From CAYSYY01 sp964576115 [NCBI: uncultured Gemmatimonadota bacterium] (lineage in GTDB: Bacteria > Blakebacterota > Blakebacteria > Blakebacterales), in the NCBI GenBank assembly GCA_964576115.1, contig CAZNUA010000002.1, positions 145,093 to 174,600 on the forward strand: a stretch of DNA of 29,508 nucleotides, read 5' to 3'. Every line of letters starts with the position of its first letter. The stretch's first letter is position 1. Positions 15,235 to 22,881 of this stretch are shown one piece after another. A model generated the notes under the pieces. That model saw only the letters and a list, made by a program, of their open reading frames with translations. It searched no databases and was not told the DNA's origin. Made by a program: the position numbers and the translations under genes.

Positions 15235-18200
15235 TCACGGGGTGGGCGGTGTCACCCGGCGCACCAGGGTGAGGGGGTACACTCCGTTCTCGGACAGGGT
15301 CTCGGCGGTGCGCGTGCACTCGGCTCGATCAGCGTACTGACCGATGTAGACCCGGTTCCACCGGCCCAGGTCGGGCACTTCCTCGAGTCGCGACCACGCT
15401 GAGGCCGCCAGGGCGGGCTCGGCCGAGCGCAGCCGGTCGAGGAAAGCATGGGCTTCGGCGGTTGACTGGAACGAACCCACCAGGATGCTCCAGACAGCAT
15501 CCGAGCCGGGCGCCTCTCCGGCCGCCTGGACCGGGGTCTGTTCCTGGCGCGGAGCCTGGACCGTGGGGAGATCGGCTCCGGCCGTGGCCGGACTCGTCGT
15601 CTGCGTGGCAGGAGGCAATGCGGCGGCGGTGGTTTCAGAACAGGTATCCAGCAGCAACGATGCGATGAGAACGATCACCGCCGCCCCCAGGGCGATCCAA
15701 CCCCAGAGGGGAATGGAGGCGAAGAGACCGGTCTTTTCGCCTACTTCTCCGGTTTCTCTAGCCACCTCCGGTTCGAAGGTGGAGTCAGGTTCGGCCGGGG
15801 CGGGCTCCTCGGGGGTTTCTGCGGAGTAGGGCAGAGCCGAAAGAGATTCCTCACCGGCTTCGCTCTTTTCCCCATTCCCGTAGTAATCGACGTCGATCCA
15901 GGCCGGACCGGACTCGTCCCGGCCCTTGATCCGATGTGTCTCGGGTCGCTCTTCCAGGCGACGTTCTCCAAAGACCTCTTCCTTCTTGAACAGACCACGC
16001 ACCCGCTGCCTCAGGGACTTCTTTTCCCCCGCGCCCTCTCCGTAGTACTTGGTCATGTACTGGCTGTAGGGGGAGTAGCCGCTGATCTCGGCCCGTACGT
16101 CGTTCATGGCTATGCCGAGCACGTGGGCACCAACGTTGGAGAGATGCAGTTTGGCCCGCCGCAGGGCGTTGCGGGCGACCTTGCCGACCTGATAGATGAG
16201 CACCGCCCAGTCGACCTGGCGGCCGACGATGGCGGCGTCGGTCACAGGCAGGATCGGCGGGCAATCGACCAGGACGATGTCGTACTCCTCGCTGGCTTCC
16301 TCGATCATCTGGCCGAAGCGCTTGGAGTTGAGCAGCTCGGAGGGGTTGGGTGGTACGCCGCCGGATGTGATGATGTGCAGGTTGTCCAGCCCGGGCATCG
16401 ACATGATGTTCTGCAGGCTCAGGGGGCCGACCATCATGTCGGTTACGCCCTTGACGCATTCGCGCCATTCCTTCGAACCGGTCAGGATGTCGGTCATGCC
16501 GGTGGCCAGCGGCAGGCCGAAAGACTTGTAGATCGTGGGCCGACGCATGTTGCAGCCCATCAGCAGAACCCGGTTGCCGGCCTGGGCGATGGTGATGGCC
16601 AGGTTCACCAGGGTGGTGGTCTTGCCTTCCTGCAGGTCGGAGGAAGTGAAGACGAAGGTGTTCTTGACTTCCATGTCCTCACCCGCGCCGGCGGTGGCGA
16701 ACTGCAGGTTGGTCCGCAGGGTTCGGTAGGCCTCGGCCGACGGGGACTTCGGATCGTACTGGGTGATCAGCCGGGCGTACATATGCAGGTTGGGATCGTC
16801 TTTGAGCTGGGGATTCTGCTCGACCAGCCTCTCCTCCATCTTTTCGACCGCCAGGTGCGGGATGACGGCCAGAACCGGCACCTCGATATACTCCTCGACA
16901 TCCTCGATCGTCCCGATCGAGGTATCCATCGACTCGGCTATGAAGGCCACCACGATCCCCAGCATGAGCCCGAGCAGCATGCCGATGATACCCTTTATGC
17001 CCTGGCCGCTGGTGCCGCCGGTCGCTACGGCTACGAGGGGGTAATCGACAATCTCTACTTCTCCGCCTGCTCCTTCCTCTTCAAGTCGGACAGATGCTTC
17101 CTGGTACTGCAGTTCAACCTGCGTCAGGAGTTGAGTTTTGATCTCGAGCTGTCGCTGGAGATTGGCATAATTGACTTCACTCTGTGGAAAAGCCTGAAGT
17201 TCGTGATCAAGACTGTCCAGGCGAGTGCCGTACATCTGAATGTCCAGTTCAAGGCTGACGATCAGATCACGTCTGATCTCTTCGAGCTGAGTGTCAATCT
17301 CCAGAACCCGGGTAGCCTGTTCGGTGTATGTCTGCAGGAGCAGGTTACGTTCCGTCTGCAGCTGAGAAATTCGTCGGAACGTCTCAGCGTAGGGAATCAG
17401 GGCAGCCGTGTTCTGCAGACTGGAGGCACTGGAGGAGATGCCTCCCTGCTCGATACGAGACCTCTGGTCCCGCAGGGTGGTAATTCGGTCACGGAGGTCC
17501 AGTCGCCTGTTGATCAGCGGGTTGAGCGAAGCCGCATCCTGCGATGGAAGCGTGGGAGAAGTCTGACGGGCAACCCGCAGGTCTTCCTGAAGAGCTGCTA
17601 TCTCGTCGTCGAGACTCTGTTTTCTTGTCTCAAGAAAGTTCTGTGTTGCCTCTGCCTGCCGAGTGGAGGTTAACCGATTGTATTCTTGGAACCCCTGGGC
17701 GGCAGCTTTCGCTGTCTTTATGGCACGATCTATCACATCTCCCGGATCAGTATTCGGATCACGCAGGGTTGCTGTAATACGTATCAGCCCGGATTGTTCG
17801 ACCTGAGCGGCAGAGAGTATCCCTGATAAGGTACGGATCTGGCTGAGAGCGCGATCAGCCTCCTTCTTCCTCGTCGATTCCGCCGCTCCGGTATCCGCAT
17901 CGGCCACTGCCTGATCAAGTTTCAGAGTGTCGGGAATTGATGGCTCTCCGCCTGCGGGGGGGATGTAGTCATCCAGCGTCTTGGCGATTTCAAGCAGTGA
18001 GGGCTGACTGGTGATAAGCCGGATCTGGGTGCCGAGATTATCAGTCGGGCTCCAGTAGAAGGTCTGCATGAGCAGACTGACCATATTGCTCTGCTGGCGG
18101 ATGCGAATCGTGGCGCTGGCCTGGTAGGCAACATCATCATCACTGGAAAAGAACGTAATCCCCCCCAACCCCAGCGAAACGATGAAGATCACGATCCAGT

Positions 18201-18252
18201 GGCGGCGGAGGATACGGTAGTAGTCGCGCAGGTTCAGTTCGTAGCGGGGCAT
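15235..18252 (-). CDS. wzc: Wzc-like chain-length/BY-kinase with a C-terminal transmembrane helix and SPOR domain
   Basis: A 1005-residue inner-membrane protein controlling polymer length and export. N-terminal Wzz part: LNLRDYYRILRRHW, first helix about 18-36, a coiled-coil-rich periplasmic region (about 190-395) and a second helix at about 418-440. The cytoplasmic kinase-like part follows: PKSPSAEAYRTLRTNL (501-516), Walker A SSDLQEGKTT (537-546), Walker B IVLVDCPP (659-666). The Walker A' site reads LLMGCNMRRP (563-572), with Gly566 and Asn568 where BY-kinases have Asp. Tyrosines 726, 729, 732, 736 and 737 form the usual cluster. Unusually, the protein continues through a Pro/Glu-rich linker, a third helix (about 847-868) and a SPOR domain (about 917-1000; SILVGSFQS... 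RWNRVYIGQY) placed in the periplasm. Codon use is low-GC for the N-terminal part (about 17040-18060) and high-GC after. ATG three bases after the wza-like stop, with GAGG. Confidence 0.92.
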   Translation of the reverse strand: MPRYELNLRDYYRILRRHWIVIFIVSLGLGGITFFSSDDDVAYQASATIRIRQQSNMVSLLMQTFYWSPTDNLGTQIRLITSQPSLLEIAKTLDDYIPPAGGEPSIPDTLKLDQAVADADTGAAESTRKKEADRALSQIRTLSGILSAAQVEQSGLIRITATLRDPNTDPGDVIDRAIKTAKAAAQGFQEYNRLTSTRQAEATQNFLETRKQSLDDEIAALQEDLRVARQTSPTLPSQDAASLNPLINRRLDLRDRITTLRDQRSRIEQGGISSSASSLQNTAALIPYAETFRRISQLQTERNLLLQTYTEQATRVLEIDTQLEEIRRDLIVSLELDIQMYGTRLDSLDHELQAFPQSEVNYANLQRQLEIKTQLLTQVELQYQEASVRLEEEGAGGEVEIVDYPLVAVATGGTSGQGIKGIIGMLLGLMLGIVVAFIAESMDTSIGTIEDVEEYIEVPVLAVIPHLAVEKMEERLVEQNPQLKDDPNLHMYARLITQYDPKSPSAEAYRTLRTNLQFATAGAGEDMEVKNTFVFTSSDLQEGKTTTLVNLAITIAQAGNRVLLMGCNMRRPTIYKSFGLPLATGMTDILTGSKEWRECVKGVTDMMVGPLSLQNIMSMPGLDNLHIITSGGVPPNPSELLNSKRFGQMIEEASEEYDIVLVDCPPILPVTDAAIVGRQVDWAVLIYQVGKVARNALRRAKLHLSNVGAHVLGIAMNDVRAEISGYSPYSQYMTKYYGEGAGEKKSLRQRVRGLFKKEEVFGERRLEERPETHRIKGRDESGPAWIDVDYYGNGEKSEAGEESLSALPYSAETPEEPAPAEPDSTFEPEVARETGEVGEKTGLFASIPLWGWIALGAAVIVLIASLLLDTCSETTAAALPPATQTTSPATAGADLPTVQAPRQEQTPVQAAGEAPGSDAVWSILVGSFQSTAEAHAFLDRLRSAEPALAASAWSRLEEVPDLGRWNRVYIGQYADRAECTRTAETLSENGVYPLTLVRRVTPPTP

Positions 18253-18255
18253 CGT

Positions 18256-19338
18256 CTACCGGAACCTCTCAACCAGTATGGTCGCGACGACGGCGGTCTG
18301 CATGACCGACCAGACATCACGGAAAAATTCGATGGCGGTATCGTACCCGCTCCGACCCAGGTGAACGATATCACCCGCCGCGAGGTCGATGTTCCAGCTC
18401 ACTTCTCCTTCCCGGAACACCCGGCTGTAGGGGATCGTGTAAAGTTCTGCCTCGGCTCCCCGGCCCCGTACCAGGGTGATGGTTTTCCGATTGGCATTCT
18501 CGGTCGGTCCGCCGGCCTCGACGATGGCTTCCAGAACGGTCAGGCCGGGTCGGGCGGCCAGCAGGCTTGGACTCGCAACCTCACCGAGGACGAAAATCCG
18601 GCGGCGGGTGATGTGGATTGACGGGACCAGGACCATATCACCAAGGTCGAGGACCGGATTCTGGTCCTGCTCACCGCGGTAGATGACGGCCGAGAGGTCG
18701 AAGATGCCCCGCCGGCCCTCACGGTCGGTGATCATGACCGATGTCAGATCGCTCTCATCGCTGAAGGCGGCATTGGTGAGGATGAAATCGAGCAGGGTCG
18801 TGCGGTTGGTCAGCGGGTAGAGACCCTCGCCCCGGCCGCCACCCAAGCCGCGAGTGGTGACCTCCCCCAGCAGGGTGGCGGTACTGCTTAGATGTTCACT
18901 CACCCGCAGGTTGAGCTGCGGATGGTGCAGAACCCTTTCGAGAGAGGTCGCCAGACGCTCTTCGGCCTGGGGCACGGCCAGGCCGGCGAGGCGGATATCC
19001 TCACCGGGCAGCAGGGTGGGCAGCCGGATATCGCCTGCGGGATCGATGATCAGGTTGGTAATGGTGGGTTCGTCCTCGAGATAGAGGGTCAGTTCGAGGA
19101 CGTCGCCCGGTCCCAGGCGGTAGTGGGGTACACCGGCAATAGTCACGAAGGTGGTATTGGACTGCGGGTGAACCGGCCGCTGCCAGGTCGGTGTCAGGCC
19201 GCTGACGTCGGCGATCGGGATGACAGCATCCCCGGATGCCTGCAGATCGGCCAGTTGAGCCGGATCGACCCGGCCCGCACAGCCGACCAGGAGAGCTGTC
19301 AGGACCAGGATGCTGCCCATGCGGAGCGGTCGTGCCAT
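18256..19338 (-). CDS. wza: Wza-like polysaccharide export outer-membrane lipoprotein
   Basis: A 360-residue export lipoprotein. Residues 1-20 are a lipoprotein signal peptide ending LLVGC, with Cys20 as lipidated residue. YRLGPGDVLELTLYLED (73-89) is the start of the Poly_export domain (PF02563), continuing IDPAGDIRLPTLL, and two SLBB-like beta-grasp segments follow (about 155-240, with LGEVTTRG, and 248-325, with VLGEVASPSLLAARPGLTVLEAIVEAGG). The last 25 residues (YDTAIEFFRDVWSVMQTAVVATILVERF) form an amphipathic or hydrophobic helix that fits the outer-membrane barrel of Wza. ATG at 19338 is preferred over the upstream start at 19428 because it begins the signal peptide and has GGGGAG upstream. 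It is the first gene of the export operon. Confidence 0.9.
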   Translation of the reverse strand: MARPLRMGSILVLTALLVGCAGRVDPAQLADLQASGDAVIPIADVSGLTPTWQRPVHPQSNTTFVTIAGVPHYRLGPGDVLELTLYLEDEPTITNLIIDPAGDIRLPTLLPGEDIRLAGLAVPQAEERLATSLERVLHHPQLNLRVSEHLSSTATLLGEVTTRGLGGGRGEGLYPLTNRTTLLDFILTNAAFSDESDLTSVMITDREGRRGIFDLSAVIYRGEQDQNPVLDLGDMVLVPSIHITRRRIFVLGEVASPSLLAARPGLTVLEAIVEAGGPTENANRKTITLVRGRGAEAELYTIPYSRVFREGEVSWNIDLAAGDIVHLGRSGYDTAIEFFRDVWSVMQTAVVATILVERFR

Positions 19339-19405
19339 GCCGTTCTGACTCCCCGGTAACCGGGATATGCCGCACACTTCGAGCGGCCACTCTCCTGCAT
19401 GCATC

Positions 19406-19433
19406 ATATTAGTGTAATTGCATGACAAGACAA
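19406..19433 (-). promoter_or_regulatory. Candidate promoter of the Wza-Wzc-Wzy operon
   Basis: On the minus strand TTGTCT (19433-19428) and TAATAT (19411-19406) are 16 bp apart in an AT-rich patch that stands out from the GC-rich surroundings. The untranslated leader to the ATG at 19338 would be about 60 bases. It lies just after the terminator of the secreted-protein gene. Judged by eye. Confidence 0.5.
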
Positions 19434-19471
19434 AGGTTCGGGCCGGAAATCCCGGCCGGTCCGCTTCGCCG

Positions 19472-19519
19472 AAAAACCAGCCGGGGAACCAGGGAGATCC
19501 ACGGGTTGTTCCCGGCTGG
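19472..19519 (-). terminator. Rho-independent terminator after the secreted-protein gene
   Basis: Arms 19508-19519 (GTTCCCGGCTGG on plus) and 19477-19489 (CCAGCCGGGGAAC) pair over 12 bp with one bulged base; reading the minus strand, the hairpin is followed at once by TTTTT (AAAAA at 19472-19476 on plus). It sits 37 bases past the stop at 19556 and before the export-operon promoter, so it insulates the two units. Confidence 0.75.
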
Positions 19520-19555
19520 TGAACGTTCTGTCAGGATGATGGACGCACGTCCCGG

Positions 19556-20128
19556 TCAGCGTTCGTCGTTCCCGTCGTCGCGATCGCGCCGGCGGCGCGG
19601 TTCACGGCGGCGGATATCGATGATCCGGCCCTCGATCTCGCCTTCGATCCCCGGCAGGCCGTCGGCTTCAGGAGGATAGTAGACCGAGAAGAAGCCGAGC
19701 GATCCCTCGAATTCACCCCGGCCGTAGCCGCGACCGGAGAAGGTCTGGGTACCGTCGGCATAAATCCGTCCGGTCCAGCGTCCCTCCCACCAGCCGCCCT
19801 CCACGATGGTGTGCAGCTCGTAGGTGCCCCAGATACGGCCGGCGTTCTGACTGTTCAGATTGGCGTTGATGACGACCGTGTTGAATCCCGTGGCCCGTTC
19901 GTCATCGCACTGATCCCAGAGTTCCCTGATCTGACCGCGGATCTGCAGGACCCCCCGGCGGGTCTCGGTGTAGGTGCCGAAGTCGGGGACGGCGGTCACG
20001 AGCTGGGTTCCGCCGTAGCTGGTGATCCGGCTCTGCGACCACGGTCGCGGACCGTGGGAACCGGGAACCAGAAGAGCGCCGGCTACCATGGTGGTGACCA
20101 GTGAGGTAGAAACGTTGCGCCAGTGCAT
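19556..20128 (-). CDS. Secreted protein of unknown function, monocistronic
   Basis: A 190-residue protein that I do not recognise. Residues 1 to about 31 look like a signal peptide (WRNVSTSLVTTMVAGALLVPGSHG), so it is exported. The mature part is rich in Gly, Trp, Thr and aromatic residues with alternating beta pattern: TTVVINANLN-like strand, then RIWGTYELHTIVEGGWWEGRWTGRIYADGTQTFSGRGYGRGEFEGSLGFFSVYY, resembling a small beta-barrel made of repeated G-x-W/F-x-G strands. Two cysteines are not obvious beyond Cys74. The end is a highly charged RRREPRRRRDRDDGND tail. It has its own promoter (20176-20204) and terminator (19472-19519), and lies between the lasso-type and polysaccharide loci, so its role cannot be inferred from an operon. 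Confidence 0.75.
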   Translation of the reverse strand: MHWRNVSTSLVTTMVAGALLVPGSHGPRPWSQSRITSYGGTQLVTAVPDFGTYTETRRGVLQIRGQIRELWDQCDDERATGFNTVVINANLNSQNAGRIWGTYELHTIVEGGWWEGRWTGRIYADGTQTFSGRGYGRGEFEGSLGFFSVYYPPEADGLPGIEGEIEGRIIDIRRREPRRRRDRDDGNDER

Positions 20129-20175
20129 ATGGTCTACTCCATGGACGTGTTGTTGCGGGTCGTGAGGGCGTTCAC

Positions 20176-20204
20176 AATATGCGACCCGATTCCGACTGTG
20201 TAAA
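20176..20204 (-). promoter_or_regulatory. Candidate promoter of the secreted-protein gene
   Basis: On the minus strand TTTACA (20204-20199) and CATATT (20181-20176) are 17 bp apart, with five of six and four of six matches to sigma-70 boxes, and about 47 bases lie between the -10 box and the ATG at 20128. It starts right after the nucleotidyltransferase stop (20219). Confidence 0.55.
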
Positions 20205-20218
20205 GCCCGGGAGACGGT

Positions 20219-21418
20219 TCAGGATCCGGTCTTCGATCTGCTCCGGGAGAGGCCCGGGAAGGGAGCGGTGATCAGGGTCGGCACCGCTGCCGCGATCCAG
20301 CCGGCTACCTGGAAAACCCGAAGAAGATAGAGGAAGCCGGCAGGCCAGCGGGCCCGTGCAGGGAAAATCTGGCGCAGGATCTCCGAGCGGGGAAAGAGAG
20401 TCTCGGCCACGAATCGCATCCGCCTGCCCCGTCCGGCGGGTGGCAGATACCAGAGCAGAGCCGTCCAGGCGGGGAGCTGGTTGCCCCGGGTGCGGCGGTT
20501 CAGGAGACGGCGGTCTAAGGCCAGCGCCCCGGTACCCGCTACGGCTCCAGCTAGCCAGCGGTCAACCACGGGCGGGAAGGGGACCGCCAGCATCGCCCGA
20601 AGCAGGGACAGGATCCGGGCTGCGGCCTGCCCCTGGCCGTCGCTTTCGGCCCGGATGAAGAAGGTGGCCCACTGCGATTCGGCCCAGGGGCGGGTCAGAC
20701 GGTGGATGTCAACCAACCAGATCGCCTTTCCGAGGTTGTGTTTGAGGGCGTGCAGAGAGAGCAGGAGCACCCGGTCGGCCGGTTCGAGTAGATGGGTCTG
20801 GGCGCCCGCGACCGTGACCGGCCGGGCGGCGGCGAAAATCTCGCTGGCCTCGCGAGCCAGCAGGAACCGGCGGGTTCGGATGCGGTCGGCTCCGAGGGGA
20901 TGGGTGTGCAGGTCGACGATCACCCCGTTCCGCTGCCAGGTGGAGGGGTAGAGGGGGAGCGAGGTGTAACCGAGGGAGCGTAACCGGTCGGTCAACGCCT
21001 TCAGATCGGATGGCTGGATCCAGAGATCGATATCGGACATGTCGCGCAGACCGGGATCATCGTACACGTCCACGAGCAGGGCCATGCCCTTGAGCAGGAC
21101 TGTCGGGATCCGTTCGGCGGCCAGCTGACTGAGCAGTTCGCCCAGAGCCGCTGTGCGGAGAAGGTTGTCGCGGGCGATCCGGCGGTAGGTGTTTTCGAGG
21201 TCGCCGCGGATGGCGGGCAACAGGTCAAGAAGGTCGAAATGGATCAGGTTGCGAGCCAGCAGGCCGGTCAGTCCTTCAGTGCGAGCCAGCCGCAGGAGCC
21301 GGACCGGCCTGACGGGATCGCGGCCTTGATCTCCAAGTTCGGCAGCGAGCCGGTCAGCGGCGGTGGGTTCAAGGTCGGCTACAGCGGCCGCGGCCAGGAA
21401 TGGGAACTCAGTCGGCAT
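20219..21418 (-). CDS. Nucleotidyltransferase-family protein of the lasso-peptide-associated type (PF14907-like)
   Basis: A 399-residue protein with the pattern of the PF14907 nucleotidyltransferase family. Key elements: IPTVLLKGMALL (104-115), YDDPGLRDMSDIDLWI (119-134; the Asp-x-Asp metal site is D130/D132 preceded by D126/S128), a variable region then GVIVDLHTHPLG (165-176), and LLLSLHALKHNLGKAIWLVDIHRL (about 220-243). Homologues occur in lasso-peptide loci with HPr-kinase-like enzymes and are linked to modification of the phosphorylated peptide tail. The gene starts 11 bases inside the end of the PRMT-like gene, so the two form one unit. A hydrophobic Arg-rich C-terminus (WPAGFLYLLRVFQVAGWIAAAVPTLITAPFPG) suggests membrane contact. 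The exact nucleotide and product are unknown. Confidence 0.85.
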   Translation of the reverse strand: MPTEFPFLAAAAVADLEPTAADRLAAELGDQGRDPVRPVRLLRLARTEGLTGLLARNLIHFDLLDLLPAIRGDLENTYRRIARDNLLRTAALGELLSQLAAERIPTVLLKGMALLVDVYDDPGLRDMSDIDLWIQPSDLKALTDRLRSLGYTSLPLYPSTWQRNGVIVDLHTHPLGADRIRTRRFLLAREASEIFAAARPVTVAGAQTHLLEPADRVLLLSLHALKHNLGKAIWLVDIHRLTRPWAESQWATFFIRAESDGQGQAAARILSLLRAMLAVPFPPVVDRWLAGAVAGTGALALDRRLLNRRTRGNQLPAWTALLWYLPPAGRGRRMRFVAETLFPRSEILRQIFPARARWPAGFLYLLRVFQVAGWIAAAVPTLITAPFPGLSRSRSKTGS

Positions 21419-22427
21419 CGGTGCCGGAGGGTGGACTCGGGGAGGGGGCAGGAGTGGTGTCGTTGCGGCGGCGGGCGAGATCGGCTGCGGTGATCGGTGT
21501 GCTGAAGAAGCTGGACTGATCGAAATGCAGGGCGGGTTCGTCCTCGCTGCCGGCCGCCCCGATACGAGTCTGCCACCGCCAGGTGTAATCAGAACCGACG
21601 AGCCGGGCCGAGAGCGTAACCTCGACCTCGATCCCGGGGACCAATTCGAGCGGTTCTGGGAAGGGGAAGAAGGTCTGGCCGTAGATCGTCTCGGTCTCCC
21701 CCGGATGGCAGGAGAAACCGATCCCCTCGGCCAGATCGGCCTCGAGCCAGACCAGGATGCCGTGAGCGGTGCCCGCCTCAGCGGGTTGCCAGGCGACCCG
21801 GCCTTCCAGGTGGGGGCTGGTGAGGCTGAGGTAGTCGAGTTCGGTCCACAGGGCCGGCTTGGAGCGTAGCGCTCCGGCCTCGCGGACCACCCGGTGCCAC
21901 GAGCTGGTGATATAGGGAATGAGCGGATCGAGATCGAGGCCCCAGCTTTTCCGGTGCAATCCTTCGGCCAGGGCCAGGTCCTTCGGTCCGGCTTCGGCCA
22001 GGGCGGCGCAGAGTCGGTCGCGGCGGGGGATCTGGTGTCCGGACAGCTTCAGGAGCCGCTGACGGGCATCGGCGATGTCGGTCAGGGCCGTTCCGAGGGG
22101 GGGCAGGATGCCGCGCAGATCGTGCACCAGAATGTCGGCCGGCTCGGGCAGTGTCACCTCCCTCGACCGGGTCTGCAGGAAGGTGATCCGGTCGGCGAAC
22201 CCGTTCGCAGCAGCCAGCTCGCGGGCGACCTGGATGGCCGGTGAAGTATCGACGGCCCAGACATGTTCGGCGCCGCACTGACAGGCCAGCAGGGCGAAAA
22301 TGCCGGTGCCGCAGCCAAGATCCAAAACCGTCAGGCCCGGTTCGACGGCCTGTCGCAGGGCTTCGCGGTAGGCCCCGGTGCGGACCCGGTCGGCGATCAT
22401 CATCACGTAGTGGGCGACGTCGTACAT
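21408..22427 (-). CDS. PRMT-like class I methyltransferase
   Basis: A 339-residue protein with the domain order of protein arginine methyltransferases: MYDVAHYVMMIADRVRTGAYREAL (the helix before the SAM fold), motif I VLDLGCGTGIFALLACQCGA (34-53), the ribose-binding acid in VWAVDTS (Asp60), and a post-I region VARELAAANGFADRITFLQ. The double-E loop of true PRMTs is replaced by VHDLRGILPP (101-110), and the C-terminal half is a beta-barrel-like domain that ends with a Pro/Ser/Asp tail. It is therefore PRMT-shaped but its acceptor is open. ATG 22427 follows GGAGG at 11 bases; GTG at 22445 is a longer alternative. Coupled to the nucleotidyltransferase and next to the lasso genes, it could modify the peptide; this is inference. 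The gap 22446-22619 holds an AT-rich patch with -10-like elements on both strands but no clear -35. Confidence 0.8.
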   Translation of the reverse strand: MYDVAHYVMMIADRVRTGAYREALRQAVEPGLTVLDLGCGTGIFALLACQCGAEHVWAVDTSPAIQVARELAAANGFADRITFLQTRSREVTLPEPADILVHDLRGILPPLGTALTDIADARQRLLKLSGHQIPRRDRLCAALAEAGPKDLALAEGLHRKSWGLDLDPLIPYITSSWHRVVREAGALRSKPALWTELDYLSLTSPHLEGRVAWQPAEAGTAHGILVWLEADLAEGIGFSCHPGETETIYGQTFFPFPEPLELVPGIEVEVTLSARLVGSDYTWRWQTRIGAAGSEDEPALHFDQSSFFSTPITAADLARRRNDTTPAPSPSPPSGTDAD

Positions 22428-22619
22428 TGTTTCTGAATCCTCCACTTCGGGGCCGGCTCCGGGCGACGGCGGGGCTCGAGGCCGACTGACTCGACCCGTG
22501 CCAACCGGGGCAGCGGGTCACCGGGTTCCGCTCCCGACCCTGATAACGGTACTATATCACCTGCCGGGAAGGTAAGGTGGAGTTGGCACCGGCGGCTGCC
22601 GGCCGAAGGGGAGGTGGAG

Positions 22620-22826
22620 ATGGCGGTCCAGGACGCCCTGCAGTTCATTGCGCTGGCCGGAACCGATGCGGAGCTGCGCCGGGTTCTCGCAGAGGGCCGC
22701 GACTGCCTCGATCTCGATGCCCTGGTTACCCTGGGCACCGAACGGGGACTCGAATTCACCGCCGATGAGTTCGTCGCCGCCTTCGCTCGCGATAGCGAGA
22801 TGCGGCGTCATTTCGCCGGGCCATAG
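22620..22826 (+). CDS. Nif11-type leader-peptide-like small protein
   Basis: A 68-residue protein on the opposite strand to its neighbours. MAVQDALQFIALAGTDAELRRVL (1-23) and LVTLGTERGLEFTADEFVAAF (35-55) follow the Nif11 domain pattern (PF07862): N-terminal helix with Phe/Leu spacing, T/S-D-xEL-R, then G-x-x-F-T-x-x-E. The Nif11 domain is the leader of several RiPP families, where a core follows a Gly-Gly or similar site. Here only RDSEMRRHFAGP follows, with no Cys/Ser/Thr-rich core and no Gly-Gly, so it could be a stand-alone regulator or a leader that lost its core. ATG 22620 has GGGGAGGTG upstream; a GTG two codons earlier is less likely. It ends at the 22828-22881 hairpin. Confidence 0.75.
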   Translation: MAVQDALQFIALAGTDAELRRVLAEGRDCLDLDALVTLGTERGLEFTADEFVAAFARDSEMRRHFAGP

Positions 22827-22827
22827 C

Positions 22828-22881
22828 AGCCTGTCGGAGTATCCGGCGCAGACCGCAGCCGGTGGATTACTCCGACAGGCT
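22828..22881. terminator. Bidirectional hairpin between convergent genes
   Basis: AGCCTGTCGGAGTA (22828-22841) and its perfect complement (22868-22881) make a 14-bp stem around a 26-base loop that can add an inner CCGGC/GCCGG stem. The right arm includes the stop codon of the 370-residue protein gene, and the left arm follows the Nif11 stop by one base. There is no U-tract, so it may act as an mRNA end or attenuator on both strands. Confidence 0.6.

Noticed and set aside
15934-17673. Plus-strand open frame of 579 codons
   Set aside because: It lies wholly antisense to the wzc-like gene, whose protein motifs are clear; long antisense frames are expected in GC-rich DNA.
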